Below, piece after piece: positions 45,511-57,241 of a DNA stretch of 64,000 bases (position 1 is its first letter; each line of letters starts with the position of its first letter). The stretch comes from Scilla litardierei (lineage: Eukaryota > Streptophyta > Magnoliopsida > Asparagales > Asparagaceae): the NCBI GenBank assembly GCA_030789695.1, contig CM061133.1:97607128-97671127 (forward strand). Reading direction: 5' to 3'. The notes beneath the pieces were generated by a model, which saw only the letters and a list, made by a program, of their open reading frames with translations, ran no database searches and was not told the DNA's origin. The position numbers and the translations under genes are program-made.

Positions 45511-46880
45511 AGTCAACAACATTACCGCCAGAAGCCTACTCAGCACATCCAGAACCACATTCACCTTGCCAGGGTGATACTGCAGATCGATCTCATAATC
45601 TGCCATGAGCTCCAACCACCGACGCTGTCGCATGTTGAGCTCCTTCTGAGTGAAAATGTACTTCTAGCTTTTATGATCGGTGAAGATCTTCACCCTCTCA
45701 CTCAGCAGGAAGTGCCTCCAAATCATCAGCGCAAACACGACTGCGGCCAACTCCAAGTCGTGCGTCGGGTAGTTCTTCTCATGGGTCTTAAGCTGATGTG
45801 AAGCATACGCTACCACGTGCCCATGCTGATGCAATACACAACCGAGACCCTTGCCAGAAGCATCGTAAAAGATCTCGAATCTTCCACTCCGATCAGGCAC
45901 AGCAAGAACAGGGGCAGTCGTCAGCCTCTCCTTCAGAACACTAAAAGTCTCCCCACACCCATCAGACCAAACAAATGGTACATCCTTCCGCGTCAGTCTG
46001 GTCATCGGCTCAGCAATACGGGAGAAGTCCTTAATGAACCGCCGATAATAACCAGCCAATCCAAGGAAACTCCGGATCTCAGACGCTGACTGTGGAACAG
46101 GCCATTCCCTGATAGCCTTGATCTTCTCGGGGTCCACTGAAATACCATCTCCTGACACCACATGCCCGAGAAAAGCAACTCTATCCAGCCAAAACTCGCA
46201 CTTGGAATACTTAGCATACAACCGATGCTTCCTCAAGATCTCCAATACTGTCCTCAAGTGTGATGCATGCTCCTTCTCTGACTTTGAGTAGATCAGAATG
46301 TCATCAATGAAGATAAAGACAAACTTGTCTAAAAAGTCATAGAAGATCAGATTCATCAGGTTCATAAAAACCGCAGGTGCGTTGGTTACACCGAAAGGCA
46401 TAACCATGAACTCGTAGTGTCCGTACTTCGTCCTGAATGCTGTCTTCGGAACATCTTCCTTCCTCACCTTCAGCTGATGATAACCGCTCCTCAGATCCAA
46501 CTTAGAGAATACCCTCGATCCTCCAAGCTGATCAAAAATGTCATCTATACGAGGCAATGGATATCGATTCTTGACGGTCACCGCATTCAACTCCCTGTAG
46601 TCCACACACATGCGACGCGAACCGTCCTTCTTCTTCACCAGCAAGACCGGTGCTCCCCACGGAGACACACTAGGATTAATGTAACCCTTCTAAAGAAGTT
46701 CGTCCAGCTGCTTCCACAATTCTTCCAATTCTACTGGTGCCATGCGATAGGGCGCCTTCGAGATAGGCTGCGCTCCCGGAATAAGATCGATCGAAAACTC
46801 GATAGCTCGATCGGACGACAATCCTGTTATCTCCTCGGGGAAGACGTCGTCGAAGTCACGCACTACCGCTGGTCTACACT
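45511..46880 (-). pseudogene. rt: Gyp2 reverse transcriptase and RNase H
   Basis: The linker words [20 protein letters not shown] precede RT words [46 protein letters not shown], the catalytic [13 protein letters not shown] (IDD intact) and [19 protein letters not shown]. RNase H follows with [34 protein letters not shown] and FTDHKS, and ends with MRQRRWLELMADYEIDLQY and HPGKVNVV. Stops: TAG at 46690-46692, before [11 protein letters not shown], and TAG at about 45664, where relatives have Leu after FTDHKS. Confidence 0.95.
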
Positions 46881-46887
46881 GCTCTAT

Positions 46888-47326
46888 CTACATAGCAACG
46901 ATCTCCACCCGCTTGGCCCGAAACCTGACCGGACCAAGCGAACTGCTACCACGGCTGAACTCAAACACCGGATGTCCTGGAATCTCGAACACCACCTTCT
47001 TCCTCCGGCAATCGATCGTGGCATATAAACTCCCAAGCCAGTCCATCCCAAGGACAGCATCATAGTTGATGATGTCGTGGACAATGAAATCAGCGTAGAG
47101 CTCATGTCCACAGACCACCAAAGGGCAAAAATCGCAACCATGATACACCAAGATCACGCCATTTCATGTAACGATATCCCAACTCTTGGGAAGAGGGGAA
47201 GTCGACATGGAATGCTTCTCCACGAAGCTCCGGGAAATAATGCACATCGATGCCCCAGAGTCGAAGAGGACTCGTGCAGGAAATCTGCAAACCAAAATCA
47301 CACCTAACAAGCAATCTAACAATCAA
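46888..47326 (-). pseudogene. pro: Gyp2 aspartic protease
   Basis: The active site FDSGASMCIISRSFVEKHSM is seen at about 47260-47200 in one frame. After a stop (TGA near 47165) it continues in the same frame with CDFCPLVVCGHELYADFIVH and AVLGMDWLGSLYATIDC, the usual second half of gypsy proteases (ILGMDWL). It cleaves the polyprotein in relatives; this copy is interrupted. Confidence 0.88.
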
Positions 47327-47419
47327 GTCCTATTCTAGCAAACATAACAAGCAGCCAAACAAATCCAGCAAACAAAACTAACTAAGAAAAGAAATAACTA
47401 GACTGAGGGTTACCTGCAA

Positions 47420-48547
47420 TAACCTCATCCATCGCCTCAGTCTCAACTGCAGTCATCAGGAACGCCTGCCTCCTCAGCTGAACAGCTTGCTGAAAAGCCT
47501 GCCTCTGCGGAACGAGAGGTGCTCCACGTCCAGCAGGTACAGGTGCCCTCTGTTGCAACGGCTGAGCTGCAACAGGTCCCTTCCACGGCTACTTGGACTT
47601 CGGACAGTCCCTCATGACATGCGCTGGATCACCACAAACCAAGCACTGTCCCAACATCTTCCGGCATTGATCCTTGACATGGCCAGTCTTGCCACAGAAA
47701 TTGCAAGTCTTCTGAGTAGGAGGTCCTCATAGCCTCTTGAACTGTACCGGCTGATTGGGCCTGAACCCTGGTCTCCTCACTGCCCTGGCCTGCTCCACAG
47801 GCCTCTTCCCAGCTCCAGAAGCACATCCTCTCTTCTGGTTCACAATCAGCTCCTGCCTCTTCGCTGCAATCAAAACCTTCTGATAGGACTCCGAATCAGA
47901 AGAAGTCACAAAGCTCTGAAGATCCAAAGAGAGCCCCTGCAGAAACCTCTGGGCCCTCTCATCAGCATCCTGCACCATCTTCGACACGAAACGACTCAGC
48001 CTGATGAACTCTTGGTGGTACTGGTCCACCGTCAAGCTCCCCTACTTCAGGTCGATGAAGCGCTGCGCCATCTCCCTCCTGGCAGCCTTCGGAAAGTCTC
48101 CTCATCGAATCTGGACTTGAAAGTATCCCAAGATATCGGCTCCTCCAGCATCTCCTCCTCTGCATCCCACCAGTTCCGTGCATTATCTCTAAGCTGCCTC
48201 TTCGCCAAGTCAACCCATCCAGCCGGGTCAACCTTCAACATCTTCAGGTTGTCCTCCATATTCCTCATCCACTCATCAGCAGCTAGAGGTCCTTCGGTCC
48301 CATCAAAGTAAGTGGGGCCCAGCTCCCAAAACTGCTTCGCTCCTGGTTCGAAGCGAGGGACATTCTGAACTGGCTGCGCTGCTCGAGCAGGCGGAACATT
48401 CTAGGCATTCTGAAGCATCCCATGCTGCACCTACATCATCTGATGCATCATTCGCATAATCTCCCCGTTGGTGGGCTCTCGGTCCGGCTCCTCGACACGA
48501 GGAGGCACACCATCAGCAGCAGCTCAGGTATTCCATCTTCCAGCCAT
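47420..48547 (-). pseudogene. gag: Gyp2 Gag with two CCHC knuckles
   Basis: From ATG 48547 the frame has early stops (near 48525, 48435 and 48405). The capsid words are WMRNMEDNLKMLKVDPAGWV, AKRQLRDNARNWWDAEEEML and TFKSRFDEETF. After a frameshift near 48080, MTVDQYHQEFIRLSRFVSKM, RAQRFLQGLSLDLQSF and LIAAKRQELIVNQKR follow. Two knuckles close it (CNFCGKTGHVKDQC and CLVCGDPAHVMRDC at about 47700-47600). Stops lie between and after them. Confidence 0.92.
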
Positions 48548-48669
48548 CTAATGACAAAGAAAACGAAACAATATCAGACTCTTAGCCTTATGACTTGGGT
48601 GTCGAAATTGTTTATCGGACATTCTATAATTCTTATCGTTGTTCCGATTAAGTCACAGTTACAGAGATG

Positions 48670-48696
48670 AGACCTGCATAGGCCACCAACAAAACC
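48670..48696 (-). other. Presumed primer-site region of Gyp2
   Basis: Directly after the 5' LTR the reverse strand reads GGTTTTGTTGGTGGCCTATG and then CAGGT. Gyp1 (23674) and Gyp4 (54259, 60623) have nearly the same words. It starts with a TGG, as primer sites do, but is not the tRNA-Met site usual in chromoviruses. I could not name the tRNA. Confidence 0.5.
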
Positions 48697-49647
48697 TGTC
48701 ACGACCCGCTTCCCTAAAATGGAGGCGAGGTGTGATGAGGCCCACTCAGGCTTGGAGCTGTGAGGCTCCAGCCTGTAAAGCGTCTGGGATAAACACGCAG
48801 ATCCCTGTAATGTGACACGGAACAAAGATAACAATAATAGAAAGAGACGAATAATAATAAATTACCAATCTCAAGTCCAGATAATATTCCAACAACCAGA
48901 AAAGCCACCAGGCTAACAAAAGAGTCCAAAAAGAAAAGGCCCATCATGGCCAACAATGAAAGCAATAACAAAGTGGTGCTACTCACCGACAAGCTACAAC
49001 AACTAACAAAGAAACGACGAAGGAACACTAGGACTGGTCACCGGTGTCATCGTACTCCACGTCGGTAACGGAATCATGCACGAACTCCACGAACTCGTCG
49101 TCCTCAACAACTGTCTCTGGCTCAGCAACTAACATGCGACACCCAAAGAGAAGGGGCACATGTCAGCAAAGTCTACAAGACTTTGTGCAAGGAAACTAAA
49201 AGAAGGGTAAAAGCAACCAAGCAATTCTAAAGTATGCATGACATGGCATATATATAAGATGTGCAGCAAATAAGTAAAAGCAGCAAGTATGACATGGCAA
49301 GGAGTAAACATGACATGGAAGCAAGGAAACAAGTATTCATTCACAAGGACAAGTACAAGTATAGTAAGCATGTTGTGCACAGAGATTCTGCCCTTTGGCT
49401 AGAGAGGATGTACGGGCCAACTCTTACGCTCAAGTGACCGTTTATCCCTACCCCTCCACGTGTATCGAACCAGTGCCTTACCCCCGAACGCGAAATGCTT
49501 GCTTCTGGATCACGAGCCAGGAAGTGTTTTTAACAAGTATGGCGTAGGGTTATGCCCGCATAGCAGGTGCCTAGCCGGAAACACGGAAACACGGATTGTA
49601 CATGTATTTGGTAGCGTGTGCTATGATGCAACATACAAATCAAATGG
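48697..49647 (-). repeat. Gyp2 5' LTR, visible part
   Basis: 951 bp, closely matching 41304-42255. It stops at AATGG (49643-49647), where Gyp3 starts. In the 3' LTR the text continues CATGTAAGAATGC, so the remainder should lie beyond the window. Confidence 0.9.
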
Positions 49648-50992
49648 TGTCACGCTCCGCTTCCCTAAAATGGAGGCGAGACGTGAAAAGGTCCGCACGA
49701 GAGTGGAGCTGTGAAGCCCCAAACCCGATAAGCGTCAATAAAACATAAGCAGGTCACTGTAACCACAAACGGAACAACAATAATAACACAAGGAGAGACC
49801 GAAATAAAATCTCAAATCTCAGAATTTGTCCAACATGATAATTAAGTTCAACATCCAGAAAAGCCACCAGGCTAAAAGAAAGAGTCTAAAGGCCTAACAC
49901 ACAGCCAACACAACAAACACCAACAAAGTATGGGTGCTACGCACCGATAACTAAAACAGTCTAAAGCAAAAGGGAAAGCTCTACGAGGACACTAAGACTG
50001 ATCTCCAGTGTCCACGAAGTCCTCGATCAACACGGGCTCTAACTCAGCGTCAGCAAACACCACGTCCTCAGCGACAAACTCAGGCTCGGGATCTAACATG
50101 TGTCACCCAAAAGAGAAAAGGGGCACATGTCAGCAAGTCGAAAGACTTGTGCAAGGAAACTGAAAGAAAGGTAAACTAACAACCTAGCAATTAAAGTATG
50201 ATGCATGGCATGGCAAGTATCGTATGGAAGTAACAAGTGAAGTACAAGTAGCAAGTAACAAGTGGTAGGTGTGACATGTATTGCCAAGTAACAAGTACAA
50301 GGGATCACCCACACACATGTGAGCGCCCTATTGCCCGCAGGCTGTATTCAAGTACAAGGGATCACACACACACAGGCGAGTTCCCTATTGCCCGCAGGCT
50401 GTATTGAGCTCGTTTTCTGGACCACGAGCCAGATTTGTAATTGGCCTAGGGTTGTGCCCGCAAAATGGGTGCCTAGCCAGAACAAGTAGCACTAGTATGT
50501 AGCGATGCTACGCAATCACGATGAGTGTTCAAGCATGCAATGACATGAGCAGTTATTCGCGTACCGTTAATTAAATTAAACATGACATGCAAAATGCAAT
50601 GGCATGAACAGATATTCGTGTACCGTTAATTTAAATTAAACATGGCAGTTAAATATGCATGGATGACATGAACAGTTAATACGCGTACCGTTAATCGAAA
50701 TTAAACGTGACATACAAGCATGATGAGGGTGACGGACCAAGCTTCGTTGTCAAGCTAGGTCAATGGCGTCCAGACGGCTATCCTTTCACCGTCTAGTCTC
50801 TTTTACGCTAAAGCAATGTAATGGCCTAAGACATGGCCCAAATCAAGAGATGCAAGTTTCACTTGCCTAGCACCGAGAATGACGATCAACGAGGCCGTTA
50901 CACAAATTCTAACTACGGCGATGAGTTCGCTGTCATGACAAAACAATATTAGAACAACATCTAACCTAGTTTTATTAGGGTTTTACAAAAAC
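49648..50992 (-). mobile_element. Gyp3: LTR part of a further gypsy element
   Basis: It starts TGTCACGCTCCGCTTCCCTA, the reverse-complement end shared by these LTR families, right after a candidate target duplication AATGG. It resembles Gyp2's LTR in layout (segments around 49860, 50100 and 50750-50870) but not in detail. Two copies of an ACAAGGGATCACMCACACA-type block lie at about 50285-50405, and three copies of a CGTACCGTTAAT block at 50555-50700. No coding words. Gyp4 breaks it after AAAAC. Confidence 0.75.
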
Positions 50993-51483
50993 TGTAACGG
51001 CCACTTCCGGACGTACGTATTTTGTGCGTATGTTGATTCGTATGTGTATTTTCATATTTGGTTTTATTAATGTATTTCCGTAGTTCCTTCGCGCGACCGA
51101 ACCACGTATGCATGTCCTTCTCGGAGGCGCGAACGTCCCGGTATCTCGTTTATAATTTTCGGATGTCTGGGTGGAATTGCAATAATACAAGTACTTTATT
51201 AACTTTTTACTAAATCCTTTTTTTTCAAATGTTAATGTTTTATAACTGAAACGTTTTCTTAACACATTCTTTTAAAAAAAATGAGGTAGAAACGAATCCC
51301 ACTAATTAATATTTAATAATATTATACATTCAAAAGAAATGGACCTAGCCTTTCCTCCCATTTAGCCGCACACAACACATGTTGGGAGAGAGTGAGGACT
51401 ATTTATTACTTTTTGTTGTTATCTCATTTTTTTACCCACTAACCTAAACCTAAGCTCCCACGTGAGCAGCACACAACCCTTCC

Positions 51484-51490
51484 TTATAAA
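51484..51490 (+). promoter_or_regulatory. TATA box of Gyp4 LTR
   Basis: TTATAAA in CCTTCCTTATAAATG. Other TATA-like words exist in this AT-rich LTR, so the choice rests on the GC-rich leader beginning just downstream, as in Gyp1. The LTR 2 copy is near 57733. Confidence 0.5.
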
Positions 51491-53292
51491 TGTTAAGCTA
51501 GGTTTCGTTTTTTTTTCACACAGCGATTATTTTAGCCGCCGCCTCCCTTTTATTTCTCGCACGCGACATTTTTATCACAACGCCTCAAATTCTTCCTCCT
51601 CTTCTTTCGCATACCCCGACTCTCATCTCCGACTTCGCCCTCCCCAACTCCGGCCTTCCCCGTGGCCGCCCGGCTTTCTCGTCAGACCCCTCGAACTCCG
51701 ACACCCCCGAGCGCCCGCGCTGCAGCCACGGAGAGCTGCAGCATCGCCCAGCGACGTCTCTTCGTGCACAACCCTCCCTCGGCAGTGCTGTGGCTCGCAG
51801 ACCCCCGCTAATCGACGGCCATCCTGGACTGTTCCGGCCGCTGTTCTGGCGTCTTCGTCACCTGCTGCACCGCCCGCAACCCCCCGACTGCCATTATTGC
51901 CGCCTCCAGACATGAAGCCGTCCTCCTCGCTCCTTCACCTGCAACCAACGATAGTTAAAGGCCTTAGAGGTTAGTTTGATGTTTAATTCACTGTTAGGGT
52001 TTAACATGATAGAAGCAATTATGGGCTAGTTGTATAACACTTGTTTAGAATTGATGTTGGTTGCTGTTTATACTCACTGCATGTTTTGCTATTAAAACCT
52101 ATAAGTTAGCTTTGTTTTTGAGGTTGATTGTTAGGAAAGGTATTAATCTGTTAGTGGTTAGTTACTGTTAGAGTTTTAAATATTAAGATGAGTAGATCCT
52201 GTTAGGGTTTATGTATATAGGGTTTGATATAATGTTGTTTAACTTGATAATAATATTTTGTTGTTAAGTTGGGATCACTAAATACTGGATGTAGGTGTAT
52301 TATTATTAGTTGTATAATAATTAGAGTTGGGTTGTTTTCTGAAAAAAAACTGTGCTTCAAATTGTTGAGCTTGCAATAATTTAGTTTAGTGGGGATGTTT
52401 TAGAAGTAAACTATGAAGCACTGAATTTATAATTATAACAGAGCCCATGTGTTCTCTAGTTGATATATGAGGTGTTAATATATGTAGACCACATGTATAC
52501 AGACTTGTGAACTAACCATTAATAGAGCAACATCTCTTTCTTTATGTTTGGAACATGTATGTTAGTCGTTTAGATGACTTATAGCTAACTTTTAGCCTAG
52601 GTTATTTATTTAATTATTGTTTAATTGTTGTACTAGCATCGCGCCGTATTTATCGTATTAATTATTTTGGTGACCATTATTATTGATAGTGTCACCTATC
52701 TTGAACTATAAACCTAATTAATTGGTCCATTAGAAGTTCTAGGTTGCCTAATGATTTTTATTCCTTCGTAACGAATTTATTCGTGCACGCATTTTATTGA
52801 CGGAGAAACCGCCATTCCGTACCATTCATGAAATCGGATTCCAACCCCTGGCGTCGCTACCCGACGCCAGTGTAGTTTTCGCGTCGTGTTGAGGTTCTGT
52901 AGATCCGTTGGTTGACCCAGACCCTGATGGACTACATCTTTGCCGGAATCTTTCAGGTAAGGAATGAGACTTTAGTTACTGCTTTTATGCTTTTCTAGAA
53001 TTGATGTTAGAACTGCTAGATTTATTTCTGCAAAATACTTGAAAATGATCGCATGCTACTTTCTGCTCGAACCCACTTTTAAGATGCAACTTAAACCTCA
53101 CATGCTAATTAATAAGCCGGACATTATAATTGTGTGGATCTTTATAGAAGATCACAGGCGTGGGCCTCTCCTATACGGAGGTTGGCACTACTCTTGCGGA
53201 GCGTCTGCTGGCTAGCCCAGAGACGGCTCGCTTACGGACTAGTGGAGCGTTGCTGGCTCGTCCAGGAATGTCTCGCTTTCGGATAATTAATT

Positions 53293-53513
53293 GATGACGG
53301 GGGTGACCATTGAGAACTGGTGCTCCCCAGCTTTTGCTCACCCGTGACTGGTGTGCTATGGTATGATACGTAGTATCATTCATAATTAATGATTTGTTTC
53401 GGATCGACGACGGGGGTGACCATTGAGAACTGGTGCTCCCCATCTATGGCTCACCTGTGACTGGTGCGCTCCGGTATGATACGCAGTATCATTCGTGATC
53501 CTTGTCTTGTCTC
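53293..53513 (+). repeat. 113-bp minisatellite, two copies (LTR 1)
   Basis: Units start GACGGGGGTGACCATTGAG near 53293 and 53406. Confidence 0.9.
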
Positions 53514-54258
53514 ATGTCTAGATGGAGCGTTTGTTGGCTCGTGTCCATAACACAAACAACTCGCGTGTGGGGTAGGACAAAAGAGTCTAGCTGGGCCTGG
53601 GGGGTAGCTCCCCTCCGCCTACGCAGCTTGAGTCCTTAGGCTTTATCTTTGTATCGCAGTTGGTGCACTCCTGTTTGCTTCGCAGGGATGCATTTCCGGT
53701 CGTTTGACCTTTCTAGACTTGGACAATCTGACCAGATGGACACCCCTGGCAGATTGACAAAACTACATGAACAACTCTTAGACGATCTGACTAGATGGAC
53801 ACCCCTAGCAGATCGATTAGAATAACCATTACTTATTTCCTGTTTTCTAGGACTGCCTGTGTAGTTGTCTTTTAAATTCCATTTAGAACTGCTAGAATTG
53901 TATAACTGCTTTAACTTATGGTCTCATTAGTTCGTTGCTGACATGTGTTTTGCACATGTCACAGACTTGACAGAGCTGCCATAACCTGAGGATTCCCCCG
54001 CAGACTCTTTCCTATTTAGTTGCCTCCGGTACGTACAGTTTTAGTCTTTATGTTAAACTCTTTGTTGGTTACCTTCTGCGTTTGAATGATATCTTTTTAC
54101 TGCTATTTCTATTGTTTCATGCTAAATCATTTGATCGGACCTTCCCCTCCGCATCATAACTTGCCATGGACGCTTATTGGACCCCGAGCCTCAACGGCTC
54201 TAGTCCATGCGGGCTGGCCATGCCTCGCTGCTCAATCTTTTGGGAAGCGGGGCGTGAC

Positions 54259-57241
54259 AGTTTTTGTGGTGGCCCATGCAGGTCTTGATCGAATGATTTA
54301 TCGAAATAATAGTGTTACAGTAACTATTCAAACGACCAACAATAATTGAGTCTAACATAAGTTAGTTAGGTTTGGACTAGTTCCTTGGCCCCCTCTAGTT
54401 TGGATTTGAGTGAGAATACATGAATAAGATGAAGTTTAAAGTGATGTATTTCAAACACATTGGATGGTTATAAGGTTGGATTTTCGACTTGATAAGGAAC
54501 CATGGAAGTGAGAACATTGAAATCGAGGGAATGAGATCGACTCTTAGTATGTTGCTCGTGATAGAAGTGTGGTGATTAGAAGTCTTGTCTTAACGACCAA
54601 ATGAGTAGACCTACATCGATCAAGTGAAATGTTATGCATCGGATATCATGAGCATATTTATATATAAGCCGAGTAGCAACAGTATAACCGGGGTTTGAAT
54701 CAAAAAAAAAGTTCGAGGATAGCAACGTGGTTGAAGTAAATAATATGATCATTAGAGATGAGCAGAAGAGATTTAGAGTGATAATGTGATGACGAGATTG
54801 ATCTTATGATGGATTGTATAAGATCGACAACATGATCTATTTTGGCACAGTGATTTAAAGGAATTAAGGATCTTGGGAATGTCATGGGAGTTTCAAAGTC
54901 GATCGTTCGAATACGCATCGAGTGCGTACTGACCCCTGGATTCCAGTTACAGTTTACGGAATGGTGAAAGGCGATGACTTCTCCAGATCATGTGGATGGA
55001 TTATAGTCAACAGTGACTAGCAGTTTAAGTGTCAATGAAAATTCTGGATCAAGTCAAGTGAGCATGTTTGGTTTTACGAGTGCTCAATGATCAGGAAATA
55101 TGGGAAAAGAGTTAGTAGATTGCCTTGGTTGTTTGGATTGAAAAGGAAATTGTAAGTAAGTCTGACGCCTGAAAATGTAGAATTGGTTGGTAGTTTCACT
55201 TTAGAGATTCCTAGAGGCAGCTGAGCCAAGAACCAATTGAAGCGGAGGACAACAGGATCATTATAACAGGTTCTCGTGAACGGGCTTTCGAGTTGGAAAT
55301 TTTATTGGTGTTTAAAATGATTGGGACCAGCCAATTAGGGCTGGTTAGTTGGAGGTTGTTTAACCGCCTTAGATGTCAAATATTGGAAGTGTCTGCACAT
55401 TAGAGCCTTGTGGTTGTTCTGCCTTCTCCGTAGATCCATGAGGAGGATTGCCCGGCTCGTGTGAATATATATATCATTGTCGGGCATGCTTAGTATTATT
55501 ACTTAGGTATATGTGGGCTTATGAATGAATAATGGAATATGTGTATTGCGATGAATGTAATGAATATGTGTATATAGTACATGAATAAGTATAGATACTT
55601 ATGTAAGATAATATGTGTGTGGAAAGCTAAAACACTCTGGGGATGTCTGTGTATATAATAGTTAGTGTTGGAATATCTACTGGGGGTGTATGTAGTTGGA
55701 GATGCTTAATAATGGTTGAAATAATATGTTGGTAAAATTGTGTGTATATTAGGTATAATGATACTAGGGTACTTATGGTTTAATGTGCATCCTTATTATT
55801 TGATCTATATGTTAGTACGTGTGGGCGTGTGCTCGTACGTAGGTATGTGCTTACTATATGAATATGTGCGATATACGTATGGTAATAGGGTTATAAATTT
55901 TGTTTGGTATTGTTTGCCTTTACGGGATGTCGTGTGTGTACCTTGAGGTATACACGATTATTGTATGTCTTAACTATGTATGGATAAGTATATGTATTGG
56001 TATACTAATTATAAGTAGTAGGATATGGTGTGAATATATAAGTTACATGTGCGTGACTATACGGTGAATGCATGGATTAGGGAAATTATTATAATTATAC
56101 GTGTGCTGATGTCTATAATATTACTACGGTATGTAGAGTGATTGAATTATGTGGGTGTTATTTGATTAAATATAAAGTTGTGATTGATATTATGATATGT
56201 ATGTGTAGTATGTTGGTAGGTATATATGTATATATTAGGGTATTGTGTTGGTGTAGATATAAGTATTGTGATAGAGTATTCCGATATAAGTTTTGAGTCT
56301 CACTCAAGCTTGAGTGGTTATACTCTAAGTATATTGTTATATATGTCTGTGGTTGCGTTTAGTACTATGAATGTAGCGATGGATGATGCATGTATAGTGA
56401 TAGGATTGTTGTGCCTGGTTGTGTTACGCACATGATTGTGGGTGACTATAGCCTATTATAGTTATAAATATTGGTCTTGTGGTATAGTTACTTACTAAGG
56501 ACTTCCCTGTGTGAATATATATACATGTGCTAACTAAACTAGGTGTGTAGATGTGCTAAGTATATAGTGGTATGATTGGTATATATGAATGAAATGTTAG
56601 CGTGTGTGGATGTGCATCATGCACGGGTAAGTATGTGCCTAGTTATAAGTATTGGTGACTATGATATGTGTGGCGTGTCGTGAGTATAGTTATAGGGCCG
56701 TATGTGATGTGAAGTTATGGTGAAGTATTTGCATACATTTGAATGACTATATATTGTGAAATTATAGTAGTGGTGAATGCATATTAGATGTAGTAAAACT
56801 TGATTTAAGTAATGGTATGGTGTGACTACATGTGTTGATGTGTTTGGTATTGGATGTATACTAGGAGGTATATGGAGTAGTGTACCCTTATTATTTTGTT
56901 CACATGTAGTTATCTAAATGTGGCGTGAACTATTTGATTGCTTGTGAGTATGTGCACCATGGTATGTAATAAGTATTTAATAGTTATATAAGGATGTACG
57001 TGACTATATGAATGATTGAAATACGTGTATGAATTTGACTGGCTATGATAGGTATAGGAGTATAATGTGCGTGAATAAATACACGTTGGTAGTGTCAATG
57101 TTTGACTACCTAGTGCATATATAAGCACTTGTAATGACTATACCTGGTTTAAATTATAATGTGATATGATTGGGGTAGTTACTAGAGTGGCTAGATATGT
57201 TAGAAAGTCCGAGGATGGACTTTATTCTAAGGTGGGGAGGA
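54259..57241 (+). other. Gyp4 internal region 1 (non-coding)
   Basis: 2983 bp. It starts with GTTTTTGTGGTGGCCCATG (presumed primer-site region). The first 1.2 kb has mixed composition; the rest is TATGTGTGTA-rich and similar to the Gyp1 internal part. No frame shows gag or pol words. It ends with a hairpin at 57204-57223 (one arm with a C to T change) and the polypurine tract TAAGGTGGGGAGGA. Confidence 0.85.

Larger units (their letters stand above)
41304..49647 (-). mobile_element. Gyp2: Tekay/Del-like chromovirus (Ty3/gypsy), decayed
   Basis: On the reverse strand: a 5' LTR (visible part 48697-49647, the rest displaced by Gyp3), gag, protease, RT-RNaseH, integrase, chromodomain remnant, polypurine tract and 3' LTR (41304-43861). 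The RT-before-integrase order identifies Ty3/gypsy, and the chromodomain-like end points to a Tekay/Del chromovirus. The ends are TGTAACGACTGG and ...GGTCATGACA. TGAGC before 41304 should reappear beyond the window. Stops are spread over all genes. Confidence 0.9.
50993..54258 (+). repeat. Gyp4 LTR 1
   Basis: 3266 bp, starting TGTAACGGCC and ending GCGGGGCGTGACA, with a TATA box near 51484. A GC-rich leader (51530-51960) opens a 170-codon ORF (51462-51974) rich in Ser, Pro and Arg. A poly-pyrimidine and TAAT-rich middle part follows, then a two-copy minisatellite (53293-53513). Confidence 0.92.

Noticed and set aside
51462..51974. 170-codon ORF inside the Gyp4 LTR, repeated at 57711-58223, as a real gene.
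   Set aside because: It lies in a GC-rich, low-complexity leader. The two copies differ by about as many replacement as silent changes, and no domain is visible. Its preservation follows from the recent duplication.
55480..57180. Small hydrophobic ORFs in the TATGTGTGTA-rich interior of Gyp4 (also 61850-63540 and 25975-26163).
   Set aside because: Composition alone produces them. They differ between Gyp1 and Gyp4 and have no conserved start or domain.
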